Shown: positions 7,759 to 17,542, numbered from the stretch's first letter. The stretch: 63,037 bases of DNA from a candidate division WOR-3 bacterium (GCA_039804025.1 JBDRZP010000015.1:1-63037); one strand, 5' to 3'. The notes: generated by a model not told the origin, from the letters alone. Numbers and translations are program-made.

Positions 7759-8822
7759 ATAAAAGGGCTCTTGTTCTATCTGATGCTTCATCTACCCATA
7801 CTTGGAACTGGATAGAAGGTTATAAATCTCTTGGCTATAAAGTTTACCTTTTATCCTTTGAAGAACCCCTTTTAAATACAGATAGTTTGGAGGATTTTAT
7901 TAAAATTAATTCAAGATTTAAACCCTCTTTCCCAAGATACCTTTCAGGAGCAAATGTGGTAAAAAATTTTATACATAAAATAAACCCTGATATAATCTTT
8001 GCTCATTTTATACCAAATTACGGATTTCTATCATACCTTCAGGGAGAAAAACCTTTTGTTCTTTTTTGTTGGGGTAGTGATCTTATAAAAGTTGCTTTTA
8101 AATCATTTATACATAAATTAATTTCAAAAAGAATTTTTAATAAAGCAAAACTAATAGTAGTTGATGCTAAATTTATGAAAGAAATAATTGTAACTAAATT
8201 CAAAATAAATTCAGAAAAAATTATAATAATACCTTTTGGTGTAAATAGAGAATTAAGAGAAAGAGGGAAAAATATTAAAAAAGATGATAAAAGAACTATC
8301 CTTTTTACAAATAGAAAGCTGGAAAGAATTTATAATCCCTTTGTAATTATAGATGCCCTTTCAAAAATTCAAAACAAGAATTTTAAAATTATATGGATAG
8401 CAAGGGGTTCTCTTGAAAAAAAGGTAAAGGAAATGGTATATAGAAAGGGAATCTTCGATAAGGTTGAATTTCTTGAATTTCAGGAAAGAGAAAATCTATA
8501 TAAATTGCTTGAAGAGTCTGATATATATTTATCCTCATCCCTCTATGACGGGACAAGTGTTTCATTACTTGAAGCAATGTGTTTCGGTCTTTTTCCTGTA
8601 GTTTCTGATATTCTTGGAAACAGGGAATGGATTCTTGATGGTGTGAACGGTTTTCTCTTTGATCCTTTAAACTCAGAAGAACTCAGTAAAAAAATAAAAG
8701 AAGCTATTGATAATAAAAACTTAAGAATTAAAGCTGGCGAAATAAACAAAAATATTATAGAAATGAAAGCAAACTGGGAAGATAATTTAAAGAAGTTTTA
8801 TGATAAAATAAAAAATATATGA
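7755..8822 (+). CDS. Glycosyltransferase, GT4-like
   Basis: A 355-aa GT-B fold transferase, probably acting on a surface polysaccharide or lipid acceptor. The N-terminal domain opens ALVLSDASSTHTWNWIEGYK. The C-terminal donor-binding domain has the E-x7-E type motif in DGTSVSLLEAMCFGLFPVVS (about 263-282), preceded by LYKLLEESDIYLSSS. The start overlaps the purL stop (ATGA), and the stop overlaps ftsK in the same way. This gives tight coupling with functionally unrelated genes, as often seen in compact genomes. Donor and acceptor are unknown. Confidence 0.85.
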   Translation: MNKRALVLSDASSTHTWNWIEGYKSLGYKVYLLSFEEPLLNTDSLEDFIKINSRFKPSFPRYLSGANVVKNFIHKINPDIIFAHFIPNYGFLSYLQGEKPFVLFCWGSDLIKVAFKSFIHKLISKRIFNKAKLIVVDAKFMKEIIVTKFKINSEKIIIIPFGVNRELRERGKNIKKDDKRTILFTNRKLERIYNPFVIIDALSKIQNKNFKIIWIARGSLEKKVKEMVYRKGIFDKVEFLEFQERENLYKLLEESDIYLSSSLYDGTSVSLLEAMCFGLFPVVSDILGNREWILDGVNGFLFDPLNSEELSKKIKEAIDNKNLRIKAGEINKNIIEMKANWEDNLKKFYDKIKNI

Positions 8823-10951
8823 AAAAAAACTTTGGAATTTTTCTTCTTGTTGTTTCAGTTTATATCTTGATTTCTCTTTTACCTATAAAACCAAATTTAG
8901 GAGGGAATTTTGGTGAAATTATTAAAAAATTTTTTTTAAAAGAATTCGGAATTATTTATTCCTTTTCAATAACGTTCTTTTTATTGGGACTTTCCCTTTT
9001 TTTAATTAATGAAAAATTTAAAAAATTATTCTTTACCTTAACCCTCTATTTTTTACTTTTACCTTTTGGATTATTTTTTATCTTTGAGGGGCTTATTGAA
9101 AAAAATACAAAAATATTCTTTTTTTACAAAAAAATAAGGGAACTTTTTAACGTATATCCCCTATTTATCATTTTATTCCTCCTTATTTCACCTTTTTATA
9201 TGTATCTAAAAAATTTAAAATTTAAAAAAAAGATAAAATTAGAACCAAAGATTAAAGAACAAAAGAAAGAAAAAAAAATTGAAATTAAGGAAAAAGAAGA
9301 AAATAAAGAAGGATCAATAAAAGAAATAAAAATTGATAAAGAAAAATTATTACAGATTTTTAAAATAGAGGAAATAAAAACTGAATTAAAAAAACAGGAA
9401 CTGGAAGAAGAAGCAAAAAAAATAAAAGAAAAACTTGAAGAATTTGGAATAAAGGGAGAAATTAAGGAAATTCACCCTGGACCTTTTATTACCCTTTATG
9501 AATTTGAACCTGAAAAGGGAATTCAAATTAAAAGAATTAAAAACCTTTCAGAAGACCTTGCTTTAAGAATGAAATCTTCAAGAGTTAGAGTTGTAACTCC
9601 ATTGCCCGATAAAGGAACAGTTGGTATAGAAGTTCCAAATAGAAAAAATATAACACTACGAATTGGAAACCTTTTAAATTCAAAAAACTTTTTTAAAACA
9701 AGTTTATTAACAATACCCTTTGGGGTTACAACAGATGGAAACCCCTATTTTGCTGATCTTACAAAAATGCCTCACCTTCTTATTGCAGGTGCAACAGGAA
9801 GCGGAAAATCTGTTTTTATAACCTCAATAATTGTCTCAATAATAATAAAGGCAAACCCTAACGAAGTAAAACTCCTTCTTATTGATCCAAAAAGGGTTGA
9901 ACTTTCAAGATTTGAAGGAATACCTTACCTTTTAACAAATGTTATAAACGATAGAAAAAAGGCTATTGATATCCTGAAACTTGCAACAAACTGGATGGAA
10001 GAAAGATACAAAATATTCGCAAAAGAAGGTGTAAGAGATATAGAAAGTTATAATAAAAAGAAAAAGGATAAAATGGCTTATATAGTTATAATTGTTGATG
10101 AATTTGCAGATCTCATGTTAACAGAAAAAAATAAAATTGAATACTCCATAACAAGACTTGCCCAGATGGCAAGAGCTGTTGGAATACATTTAATTATTGC
10201 TACACAGAGACCATCTGTTGATGTTATAACTGGTATAGTTAAAGCTAATTTTCCTGTAAGGGCTTCCTTTAGGTTACCAACAATAACAGATTCAAGAACA
10301 ATCCTTGATGTTTCAGGAGCCGAAAAACTTCTTGGAAGCGGTGATATGCTTTTTGTTCCTCCAGGAAAAGGTGAACCTATAAGACTTCACGGACCCTTTG
10401 TGTCTGATGAAGAAGTTGAGGAACTTGTAAAAAGAATTACAATTCCTTATTTCACAAAAAGATTTAAGGAAATAACAGGTAAAAAAATAAGTTCTGAGAA
10501 AATCGAAATTTTATATGAAAAGGGGCTAATTCCCTTTATAACAGGTCAGAGAATTGAAGCCATTGATGAAACAAAGGAACACATATTCAATTTAATGAAG
10601 GAATACTTCTCAAATATTGAAGAATTCGAAGAAAGTTTAAATCTTGTAAGAGAAAATTACTATGAAAAATTAAGTGAAATAACTTTTGAAAGTGAAGAAG
10701 AGGGAATAGAACTCATTGATATTGAAGGTAAAAAAGTTGATTCTCTCATTAAGGAAGCTGCTTATATAGTTGTTTCAAGTAAAAAAGCATCAGCAACCCT
10801 TCTTCAGAGAAAATTAAACATAGGTTTTCCAAGAGCTGCAAAAATCATTGATCAATTAGAAGAACTCGGTATAGTGGGACCTTCTGAAGGATCAAAACCA
10901 AGAAAAGTTCTTGTTTCCCTTGAAGAGCTTTCAAAACTCTTGAAATCTTGA
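8819..10951 (+). CDS. ftsK: DNA translocase FtsK/SpoIIIE
   Basis: A septum-located DNA pump that clears chromosome termini during division. The N-terminal about 140 residues carry four hydrophobic segments. A highly charged Lys/Glu linker follows (about 140-230), and then the motor domain with Walker A AGATGSGKS near residue 323 and Walker B IVIIVDEFADLM near 423. The C-terminal gamma winged-helix domain (about 640-705, KASATLLQRKLNIGFPRAAK) would read KOPS-like sequences. At 710 aa it is a short-linker member. Its TGA overlaps the TTG start of rmlD. Confidence 0.94.
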   Translation: MKKNFGIFLLVVSVYILISLLPIKPNLGGNFGEIIKKFFLKEFGIIYSFSITFFLLGLSLFLINEKFKKLFFTLTLYFLLLPFGLFFIFEGLIEKNTKIFFFYKKIRELFNVYPLFIILFLLISPFYMYLKNLKFKKKIKLEPKIKEQKKEKKIEIKEKEENKEGSIKEIKIDKEKLLQIFKIEEIKTELKKQELEEEAKKIKEKLEEFGIKGEIKEIHPGPFITLYEFEPEKGIQIKRIKNLSEDLALRMKSSRVRVVTPLPDKGTVGIEVPNRKNITLRIGNLLNSKNFFKTSLLTIPFGVTTDGNPYFADLTKMPHLLIAGATGSGKSVFITSIIVSIIIKANPNEVKLLLIDPKRVELSRFEGIPYLLTNVINDRKKAIDILKLATNWMEERYKIFAKEGVRDIESYNKKKKDKMAYIVIIVDEFADLMLTEKNKIEYSITRLAQMARAVGIHLIIATQRPSVDVITGIVKANFPVRASFRLPTITDSRTILDVSGAEKLLGSGDMLFVPPGKGEPIRLHGPFVSDEEVEELVKRITIPYFTKRFKEITGKKISSEKIEILYEKGLIPFITGQRIEAIDETKEHIFNLMKEYFSNIEEFEESLNLVRENYYEKLSEITFESEEEGIELIDIEGKKVDSLIKEAAYIVVSSKKASATLLQRKLNIGFPRAAKIIDQLEELGIVGPSEGSKPRKVLVSLEELSKLLKS

Positions 10952-11778
10952 AAATACTTTTAACAGGCGCAACTGGAATGCTTGGCAATAAAATTCTTGA
11001 AAAGATAGATTATGATTTTATAAAACCTGACAGGAAATCCCTCGATTTATCAAAACCTGAAGAACTTACAAATTTTTTAAAAAAATTACCTGAAATTGAT
11101 GGAATCTGGCATATTGCAGCATATACTGATGTGGAAAAAGCTGAAATTGACGAAGAAAACTCTTATCTTGTTAACTGGATATCAACAAAAATTCTTACTG
11201 AATTTTCAATTAAAAAAAACATAAGAATTTTATATATAAGCACAGATTATGTATTTGACGGTTTTAAAAATAGCCCCTATAAGGAGTGGGACAAAACAAA
11301 TCCTTTAAATGTCTATGGAAAAAGTAAACTCTTTGGAGAAAAAGAAGTTTTGAGGAATAAAGAAGGTCTTGTTATAAGAACATCATGGCTCTTTGGTGAA
11401 AGGGGGAAAAATTTTGTTACAAAAATTATAGAAAAAGCAGAAAAGGAAAAGGAGATAAAAGTTGTAATTGATCAATGTGGCAGTCCCACTTATACTGAGG
11501 ACCTTGCTATCGCACTAAAGATGTTGTGGGAAAAGAATGAGTCGGGTATATTTCACTTTTCAAACAAAGGTGAAGTATCTTGGTTCGAATTTGCAAAGGA
11601 AATTTTCAATTTACTTGGTATAAAAAAAGATATTAAACCCGTTTTACAAGAAGAACTCAATTTAAAGGCTAAAAGACCCTTTTATTCAGTTCTTGACACT
11701 TTTTTAATTGAGAATAAGTTAAAAATAAAAATACGTTCTTGGAAAGAAGCTCTTAAGGATTATATAGAAAATATTTAA
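10948..11778 (+). CDS. rfbD: dTDP-4-dehydrorhamnose reductase-like SDR
   Basis: A 276-aa extended short-chain dehydrogenase. The NAD(P)-binding motif GATGMLG is at residues 7-13. The catalytic YxxxK appears as NVYGKSKLFGE (about 125-135), with STDYVFDG before it, the RmlD family signature. It reduces dTDP-4-keto-L-rhamnose, giving a precursor for surface polysaccharide. The start is TTG overlapping the ftsK TGA, and the encoded MKILLTGATG fits family N-termini exactly. No rmlABC partner is visible, so a related sugar-nucleotide reductase role is possible. Confidence 0.85.
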   Translation: MKILLTGATGMLGNKILEKIDYDFIKPDRKSLDLSKPEELTNFLKKLPEIDGIWHIAAYTDVEKAEIDEENSYLVNWISTKILTEFSIKKNIRILYISTDYVFDGFKNSPYKEWDKTNPLNVYGKSKLFGEKEVLRNKEGLVIRTSWLFGERGKNFVTKIIEKAEKEKEIKVVIDQCGSPTYTEDLAIALKMLWEKNESGIFHFSNKGEVSWFEFAKEIFNLLGIKKDIKPVLQEELNLKAKRPFYSVLDTFLIENKLKIKIRSWKEALKDYIENI

Positions 11779-13484
11779 AAACTTTGACCAAGCCCAAGAT
11801 AAAGGAAAACTTCCTTTGTTTTTAGAAAATGATTATTCGTTGCGAAATCTATTCTGAAAGGAAGTATACCGAAATAATATCTAATACCTATACCAAAACC
11901 AAATGCGTTATTTCTAAAAGATTTATAGGAAAAAATATTAGAATTTGTTCCTGTGTCAAAAAACAAAACAAATTGTAAATAATCTGTTAAAAATTTTCTT
12001 GCTTCAAAATTAAATAAATAAAAGTTAGTTCCACTTCTTATACCTCTTATATCAAAATCCCCAACTGAATATCTCTTTACACCTCTTAAACTTCCTTCAC
12101 CACCCAGTAAAAACCTCTCAGAATAAGGAACTATTTCAGTTGGGAGATAAGGAATAACATGTCCTCCTGAAATTTTAAAAGCAAATGTATAAGTTTTAAC
12201 TGTTTCAAAAAAAGAATAACTATAACCTATTTTAATTATATTTTCTGTTCCACCAAAAATTGAACCGTATGTATTTATGTAACTGTGAAAGTAATAACCA
12301 CTTTTTGTATTTAGGATATTATCCCTTAAATCCTGTGAGTAAGAAAAACCCATACCATTCAAATAGAATAGATCTTCTCCTTTTTCTATACTTTTTATGT
12401 TTTGCCAAATAAAGCTATTTTCAAATACCCAAAAGTTCCTTTTTATAATATATCTTGATTGAAAACCAAACCTTCTAACATCCTCAATTCTATCAATGTA
12501 ATAAAAAGGTAAAAGTTCAAGTATATTTTTTCTTATTACAAAATTCGGATCTTGGTATCTTATTGACATTTCTTCATGTAAAAAAATTTTTGAATTAAAT
12601 TGAAATCTTGTTAAAAGAGCAAGCTTTTGTGCATTATTGAAAATATTGAGGTGTTCAAGTTCAAACTTAGCTTGGGAAAATCCATCACTTGAATAACCGT
12701 AACCTGTTCTTAAAGCCCTCATTTTCTCTTCTCTCAAATTAAAAGAAATAACTGCCTCTGTTGAATCGGAGTTGGGTAATATCTCATAACTTACACTTTT
12801 TATGATACCCAGTGAATACAGATTTTTTATTGAAATATAAATTTTATCAAAAGAGATGTATTCACCTTCCTTTAACTCTATGGCATCAAGAGCAATTTTT
12901 TTTCTTGTTTTCTGTGATAAACCTAAAACCTTTATCTCTTTTATTTTAATTTTTTTACCAGGTTTTAAATTATATAAAATTTTTAGAGTATCAGCTTTTT
13001 TTTCCTCTATTCTTTCGTAATTAAAGAAAATAAACCCATTGTTAGTGAAGTAAGTGTAAAGTTTTTCTTCAAACTGAGATAAAATATCCTCTGAATAATA
13101 AAAAGGCATTTTTTTCTTTAAAAATTTCAGAAGGTAATTAAAGGAATCGGGTAAGAGCGAAATTTCTTTGATTATTTTTCTCTCCCCTTCATAAATGTAA
13201 ACATAAAGGATATCCTTTTCATCTCTTTTTGTTATTTTATAGTCAATTATTCTAAAATCAAGATATCCATTAGTCTTATAAAAATTCTCCACCTTGTTTA
13301 AACCTGTTAAAATTAAAAAACTTTTAATTTCTTTATTAAGGGGTATTCCTGAAACTTTTATCAGTTTTTTATTGCTAAAAGCCCTTGGTTCAAGAAAATA
13401 TATATCTTTAAGTTTGTAAGTAGAAACAAGCTGATTAAAAATAAAATATACTAATAAATTATTCCAGAAGATTTGACCTATAAT
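11775..13484 (-). CDS. Omp85/BamA-family outer-membrane protein, non-ATG start
   Basis: An outer-membrane assembly or transport barrel. The reading frame extends 64 codons upstream of the first GTG at 13292 and there encodes a hydrophobic leader (FWNNLLVYFIFNQLVS) followed by POTRA-like sequence (YKLKDIYFLEPRAF, KLIKVSGIPLN). No ATG, GTG or TTG exists in this extension. An in-frame TAA stands just before AAG-ATT-ATA, and the strong ribosome site GGAAGG precedes ATT at 13484, so ATT is the best start. One or more POTRA domains occupy about residues 25-230; the rest is the surface-antigen barrel, ending in the terminal aromatic (GLGQSF). It overlaps the PpiD-like gene by 26 bases. Confidence 0.82.
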   Translation of the reverse strand: MIGQIFWNNLLVYFIFNQLVSTYKLKDIYFLEPRAFSNKKLIKVSGIPLNKEIKSFLILTGLNKVENFYKTNGYLDFRIIDYKITKRDEKDILYVYIYEGERKIIKEISLLPDSFNYLLKFLKKKMPFYYSEDILSQFEEKLYTYFTNNGFIFFNYERIEEKKADTLKILYNLKPGKKIKIKEIKVLGLSQKTRKKIALDAIELKEGEYISFDKIYISIKNLYSLGIIKSVSYEILPNSDSTEAVISFNLREEKMRALRTGYGYSSDGFSQAKFELEHLNIFNNAQKLALLTRFQFNSKIFLHEEMSIRYQDPNFVIRKNILELLPFYYIDRIEDVRRFGFQSRYIIKRNFWVFENSFIWQNIKSIEKGEDLFYLNGMGFSYSQDLRDNILNTKSGYYFHSYINTYGSIFGGTENIIKIGYSYSFFETVKTYTFAFKISGGHVIPYLPTEIVPYSERFLLGGEGSLRGVKRYSVGDFDIRGIRSGTNFYLFNFEARKFLTDYLQFVLFFDTGTNSNIFSYKSFRNNAFGFGIGIRYYFGILPFRIDFATNNHFLKTKEVFLYLGLGQSF

Positions 13485-15219
13485 CTTTTACACCTTCCTT
13501 ACTTATCAATTCCTGCTGAAATGAATTAAAAATTTTTCTCTGTAAACCTGAGAGATAATTCTGATAGTAATCATTAATTTTTGCTGATACTTCATCAGGA
13601 GAAGGCTCCTTTTTATCAATCAATTCTATAACTATAACAGAACCAGGAACATTTACTTTTTTCTTTTCACCTTTTTCCATTTTTAAAAGGGTCCCCAAAA
13701 TTCTATCAGGATCAGCTATACCAAAAACCCTATCAAAGAAATTTACATTATTAAAATCCCTGACAATAACTAAATTTTTATCATAATCCTCACCCTTTAT
13801 AATTTTCTCAGCAATATTTAAACCCATCTTCTCTTTCTTATTCCTTAAGAACATAAATTTCACCCTGCTTTTTGCCTCTTCAAATTCTTCATATTTTTCA
13901 GGAACTTTTTTAAGAATTTCTATGATATAAAATCCTTCAGGTGTCCAGAATTTTTGAAGAGAACCAATTTTTGATTTTTCTATCCACTTTTTTATATTTT
14001 CATAATCTCCAATACCAGGAATAAAAGGAATATCAAAGGGAACTTCAGTAGTTTCTTTATATTCAAGTTTATACGATTCTGCACCTTTTTTAAGACCTTC
14101 ACTTTTTGCTATCTCAAAAACATTTTTAGCCTTTTCTCTTAAGCTTGATCTTGTTTCATAAGATGTATTAATAAAAAAGCTCACTAAAACCTTATACTTT
14201 ATTTCCTTTTCTTTCTTTTCCTCAATACTGAATAAAAAGGCTGTGTCACCTAATATTTCAGGATTTGTAATTTCTTTTTCCTTATACTTATTTAAAATTC
14301 CATATTTTCTTGATTTTTCATTTGCTATGAAAGTTGTGTCTTTTCTATATTTTAAAATTCTTGTATAAGTTTTTGCTTCACCGATGTCAATCTCTTTATT
14401 TGTTAAGAGATTCTTTATTTCTTCCAGCTCTTTCAAAACACTTTCAGTATCAAGTTTTGAAGGCTTAAACTCAATTTTTACATAACCTATTTTATAAAAA
14501 CCTTTTTTCTTAAACTCTTTTTTATTTTTTTCATAATATTTCTTTAATGTATCATCATTGAATTTAAATAAAGTATCAGGTATTTGAAAATATGGTATTT
14601 GATAATACTTAAAAGTGAAACCTGTAAGTCTATTAAAAAGTTCCTTTTCTACTTCATCTCTTGAAATGTGAATCATAGATGTAATGTCAAGATTCATAAG
14701 TTCAACTGGATAGGATTCTGTAATATTTTTAGCATAAGCTAAAACAAGTTCCCTATTTTCAGGATTTTGTAAAAATTCCTGATATTTTTTAATATCAAAG
14801 GAATCCTTTTTCCAGAAGGAACTATCCCTAAGTATCTGAGGAGGAGGAAGGTTCATTATTATTGTATTTAAAAGCTGATCATCAATAATTAACTTTCTTT
14901 TTTTCTGAATTTCCGAAAATCTTATTTTAAATAAAAGTTCATTAAAGGCTCTTGACTCAAGAATCATCATATCCCTATCACTCAAATCACCTTTTGCTTC
15001 TCTTTCTTTTTCTATTAAATCATTCAATAAATTCTGGTAAGCATCATAACTAACCTGCACCTTATCTATTTCAGCTATTATTCCCCTCTGGTAAGGCTTT
15101 ACAATCTGAATACCTGCAATATTCATTCCCAATTCAAGAAAAATCCATAAAATAAAGGCAAAGGCCATAAATAAAAGCACTAATCTTGCGTTTTTTCTAA
15201 TGGATTGCATTAAAGCCAT
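13459..15219 (-). CDS. PpiD/SurA-like periplasmic chaperone or peptidyl-prolyl isomerase
   Basis: A 586-aa membrane-anchored periplasmic folding factor. The N-terminus is a short basic stretch (MQSIRKNARL) and one transmembrane helix (residues 13-35), as in PpiD. A SurA-N-like helical domain follows (about 45-200, with the repeat-like pattern DDQLLNTIIMNLP). The middle (about 235-490) could hold a parvulin-like domain, but no clear catalytic parvulin motif was picked out by eye. It lies between the V-ATPase subunit D gene and an Omp85 gene, which fits a role in outer-membrane protein assembly. Confidence 0.78.
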   Translation of the reverse strand: MALMQSIRKNARLVLLFMAFAFILWIFLELGMNIAGIQIVKPYQRGIIAEIDKVQVSYDAYQNLLNDLIEKEREAKGDLSDRDMMILESRAFNELLFKIRFSEIQKKRKLIIDDQLLNTIIMNLPPPQILRDSSFWKKDSFDIKKYQEFLQNPENRELVLAYAKNITESYPVELMNLDITSMIHISRDEVEKELFNRLTGFTFKYYQIPYFQIPDTLFKFNDDTLKKYYEKNKKEFKKKGFYKIGYVKIEFKPSKLDTESVLKELEEIKNLLTNKEIDIGEAKTYTRILKYRKDTTFIANEKSRKYGILNKYKEKEITNPEILGDTAFLFSIEEKKEKEIKYKVLVSFFINTSYETRSSLREKAKNVFEIAKSEGLKKGAESYKLEYKETTEVPFDIPFIPGIGDYENIKKWIEKSKIGSLQKFWTPEGFYIIEILKKVPEKYEEFEEAKSRVKFMFLRNKKEKMGLNIAEKIIKGEDYDKNLVIVRDFNNVNFFDRVFGIADPDRILGTLLKMEKGEKKKVNVPGSVIVIELIDKKEPSPDEVSAKINDYYQNYLSGLQRKIFNSFQQELISKEGVKDYRSNLLE

Positions 15220-15221
15220 TT

Positions 15222-15842
15222 TTAAGCCCTCTTTTTCTTTAAAAGCTTCATTCTGAATTTATCCTCTCTTTCTCTGTCCTCAAGCACTCTTCTTATATAA
15301 TTAACTTCTTCCTTAAGTTGTGGTATTATTTTCTGCTCAAGAGCATTAACTCTCCTTGTTGTTTTTTTTATCTCTTCACCTATTCGTTTAAACCTAATTT
15401 CAAGAGGAACAATTGAAAGAATCTTATCTATCAAAATTTCAAAGGAATCAGCTGTTTCGTCAATTCTTGTTGTAACTGAAAAGGGACTATAACCTCTTAA
15501 AAGTATATTTTTCTTTCCATCTTTCTTTTCAATCTCAGGTATTGAAACACCCCATACTTTTTTTTCCTTCATTTTAAGTATAAGTTCCTTAGCTGAAGCA
15601 AGGGCAGCGGATCTCAATTCTTCTGAACCATCCTTTCCGAGAGCAAAAATTAAAGTATTAACAGCCTTTGTAAGTATTTCATCAAGTTCCTTATATTCCT
15701 TTAGAAGCGGTTTTATAAGATTCAAAAATTCAGAAAGCAGAGCATCTCTTTTATTTTTGAGCAAAGAAGCACCACTTTCTGCTACTTTTATCTGCCTTTT
15801 TTTAATCAACATATTCATCCTTGTGGGAGTGATATTTTCCAT
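15222..15842 (-). CDS. atpD: V-type ATP synthase subunit D
   Basis: Central-stalk coiled-coil subunit of the rotary V/A-type ATPase. The N-terminus MENITPTRMNMLIKKRQIKV is diagnostic. Long helices with the conserved NALEQKIIPQLKEEVNYI near residue 165 close the second helix of the hairpin. The length of 206 aa is normal. No other ATPase subunit is in the window on either strand. The gene sits three bases upstream of the PpiD-like gene and may be the last gene of a V-ATPase cluster elsewhere, or an isolated copy. Confidence 0.93.
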   Translation of the reverse strand: MENITPTRMNMLIKKRQIKVAESGASLLKNKRDALLSEFLNLIKPLLKEYKELDEILTKAVNTLIFALGKDGSEELRSAALASAKELILKMKEKKVWGVSIPEIEKKDGKKNILLRGYSPFSVTTRIDETADSFEILIDKILSIVPLEIRFKRIGEEIKKTTRRVNALEQKIIPQLKEEVNYIRRVLEDREREDKFRMKLLKKKRA

Positions 15843-15865
15843 GCTATTATTATATATTAAAAATA

Positions 15866-16258
15866 ATGAAATTTTCTAAAAAGATATTTCTCCTTTTCAT
15901 ATTTTCCTCCTGCGGCTATAAAGCACCACCACCTGGAAAACCGGATTTTGAAAATCCAAAAATTAAGGTAATTAATTTAAAAGACAAAGATACTATAAGA
16001 GACACTATTAAAATATCCTTAGAAGTTGAGGATAATTCAAAAATTAAATGGGTAAAAATGATTGTGGATGGTAAAGAATTTATAATTGATACAATACCCC
16101 CTTTTGAATTTAAATTATCACCACCCCAAAAAAAAATAAATATTCTGTTTCAAGCAATGGACAAATGGGAAAATATTGGAAGTTCAAAAACTTTTGAAAT
16201 TTTTGGTCCCTTTATAGATACAGTAAAGGTTGATACTTTAAAGAAAAAGAAAAAATAA
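15866..16258 (+). CDS. Small lipoprotein with Ig-like domain
   Basis: A 130-aa exported protein. Residues 1-16 are a lipoprotein signal ending in the lipobox FSSC. A Pro-rich linker follows (APPPGKP). Residues 30-120 form one beta-sandwich, Ig-like unit resembling Big_7-type domains (VEDNSKIKWVKMIVDGKEF; IDTIPPFEF; ILFQAMDKWENIGSS). It ends in a Lys-rich tail. It starts 24 bases from the divergent V-ATPase D gene. Function unknown. Confidence 0.7.
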   Translation: MKFSKKIFLLFIFSSCGYKAPPPGKPDFENPKIKVINLKDKDTIRDTIKISLEVEDNSKIKWVKMIVDGKEFIIDTIPPFEFKLSPPQKKINILFQAMDKWENIGSSKTFEIFGPFIDTVKVDTLKKKKK

Positions 16259-16263
16259 AAAAA

Positions 16264-17529
16264 TTAATGCTTTATTTTTTCCCAGTACTTAGCATATTCA
16301 AAATCAGGACTCTGATCCTGATTGTGACACTTTTTGCAGTTTTCCTCTTTATATGTAATAGCCCTTTTATCACTTAAATGATTTCTTAAATCAACATAAT
16401 GACACTCAGAACAATGGATATTTGCAAGTTCCTTTGAACTTTCCATTGATTGAAAACCACCCAATTTACCATAACCTGTTGTATGACAGGATAAACATTT
16501 AAAGTCCCTTTCTTTTTTTAAAGAAATAAGAACATCAATTGCTTTTGAATGTTTTGTGTTTTTCCATTTTAAATATTCCTGAATATGACAATTTTTACAG
16601 GCTGAAGATAAAGGAAAACTATTTTCCCTTTGTGACCTTTCCATAAATTTTTTTCTAATATCCTCTATTTCTTTTTTCCTCATGTTCTCCCATTTTTCCT
16701 TTAATTTCTCTACCTCTAAATCCTTTTCAATTTTGTTATCAAGAGGAATATTGAGAACTTTCTTAACCTCAATTTTATTACCTTTTTTTGCAAAGAAAAC
16801 GAGTGGCATGTATAAGCCGTATCTTGAAATAGTTAAAGAATAAATTCCCTTTTCCTTTTTAAAACTAACATCAAATTTTGTTGAATTACCTATAATATTG
16901 AAAACATTACAATTTGAATCAAAGGGTAATTCAGTATTATAGGGAGTAACTATAAAAAGAATTGAACTTTCTTTCTTCAGTTTTTCTTTTAATTTATCAA
17001 ATATATTTTTTTCATATTCTGGAAGCTGTGATAATGAGCCTTTTGGAATATAAGAGGTAAAATAAATTTTTATTCCACTTAATATAAAATCTTCATAAGG
17101 AGTTAAAAGCTCACTGTACTCTGAATTCATATTGAAATAGGGATATTTCAAATTTCTTACAAGATACTCAATATCTTCTTTTCTTGATGAAGCTTCTCTG
17201 TTAAGAAGAGCCATTGCTTTAATATCCATCATCTTCAATATATCTTTAAAAATCTTTAAAAGATTTCTGTTAGAAGATGGACTCACATAATTTCCCGTGT
17301 CAAAGGTAAGGAGTTTCTTACCGTATTTTTCCTTCAATCTTTTTATAACAAAAACTCTCTTTGAAAGTTCTCCTCCTCTAAAGGGTGGATTTCCACATCC
17401 ACAGGGTTCAAAATTGTTACCAACATCAGAATTAAGTGCAATCACAAAATCAAAGGAGTCTGGATGAGGCAAATCCTTAAAGGGTGAATCTGCTGCTTTA
17501 ATAAGAAAAAGAATTAAAAAAGTTTTCAT
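16264..17529 (-). CDS. Exported tetraheme cytochrome c with UshA-like N-terminal region
   Basis: A 421-aa protein with a short signal peptide. The N-terminal about 290 residues look like a degraded 5'-nucleotidase/UshA-type metallophosphatase (NSDVGNNFEPCGCGNPP, LLTFDTGNYVSPS, GIKIYFTSYIP). The C-terminal 120 residues carry four CxxCH heme sites (CKNCH, CLSCH, CSECH, CKKCH), like cytochrome c554-type domains. It would be periplasmic or extracellular and move electrons; the acceptor is unknown. The window also encodes CcmE, which supplies heme for such proteins. The combination resembles cytochrome fusions in sulfur or nitrogen metabolism, but no substrate can be named. Confidence 0.8.
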   Translation of the reverse strand: MKTFLILFLIKAADSPFKDLPHPDSFDFVIALNSDVGNNFEPCGCGNPPFRGGELSKRVFVIKRLKEKYGKKLLTFDTGNYVSPSSNRNLLKIFKDILKMMDIKAMALLNREASSRKEDIEYLVRNLKYPYFNMNSEYSELLTPYEDFILSGIKIYFTSYIPKGSLSQLPEYEKNIFDKLKEKLKKESSILFIVTPYNTELPFDSNCNVFNIIGNSTKFDVSFKKEKGIYSLTISRYGLYMPLVFFAKKGNKIEVKKVLNIPLDNKIEKDLEVEKLKEKWENMRKKEIEDIRKKFMERSQRENSFPLSSACKNCHIQEYLKWKNTKHSKAIDVLISLKKERDFKCLSCHTTGYGKLGGFQSMESSKELANIHCSECHYVDLRNHLSDKRAITYKEENCKKCHNQDQSPDFEYAKYWEKIKH

Positions 17530-17542
17530 TTTAAATTATAAA

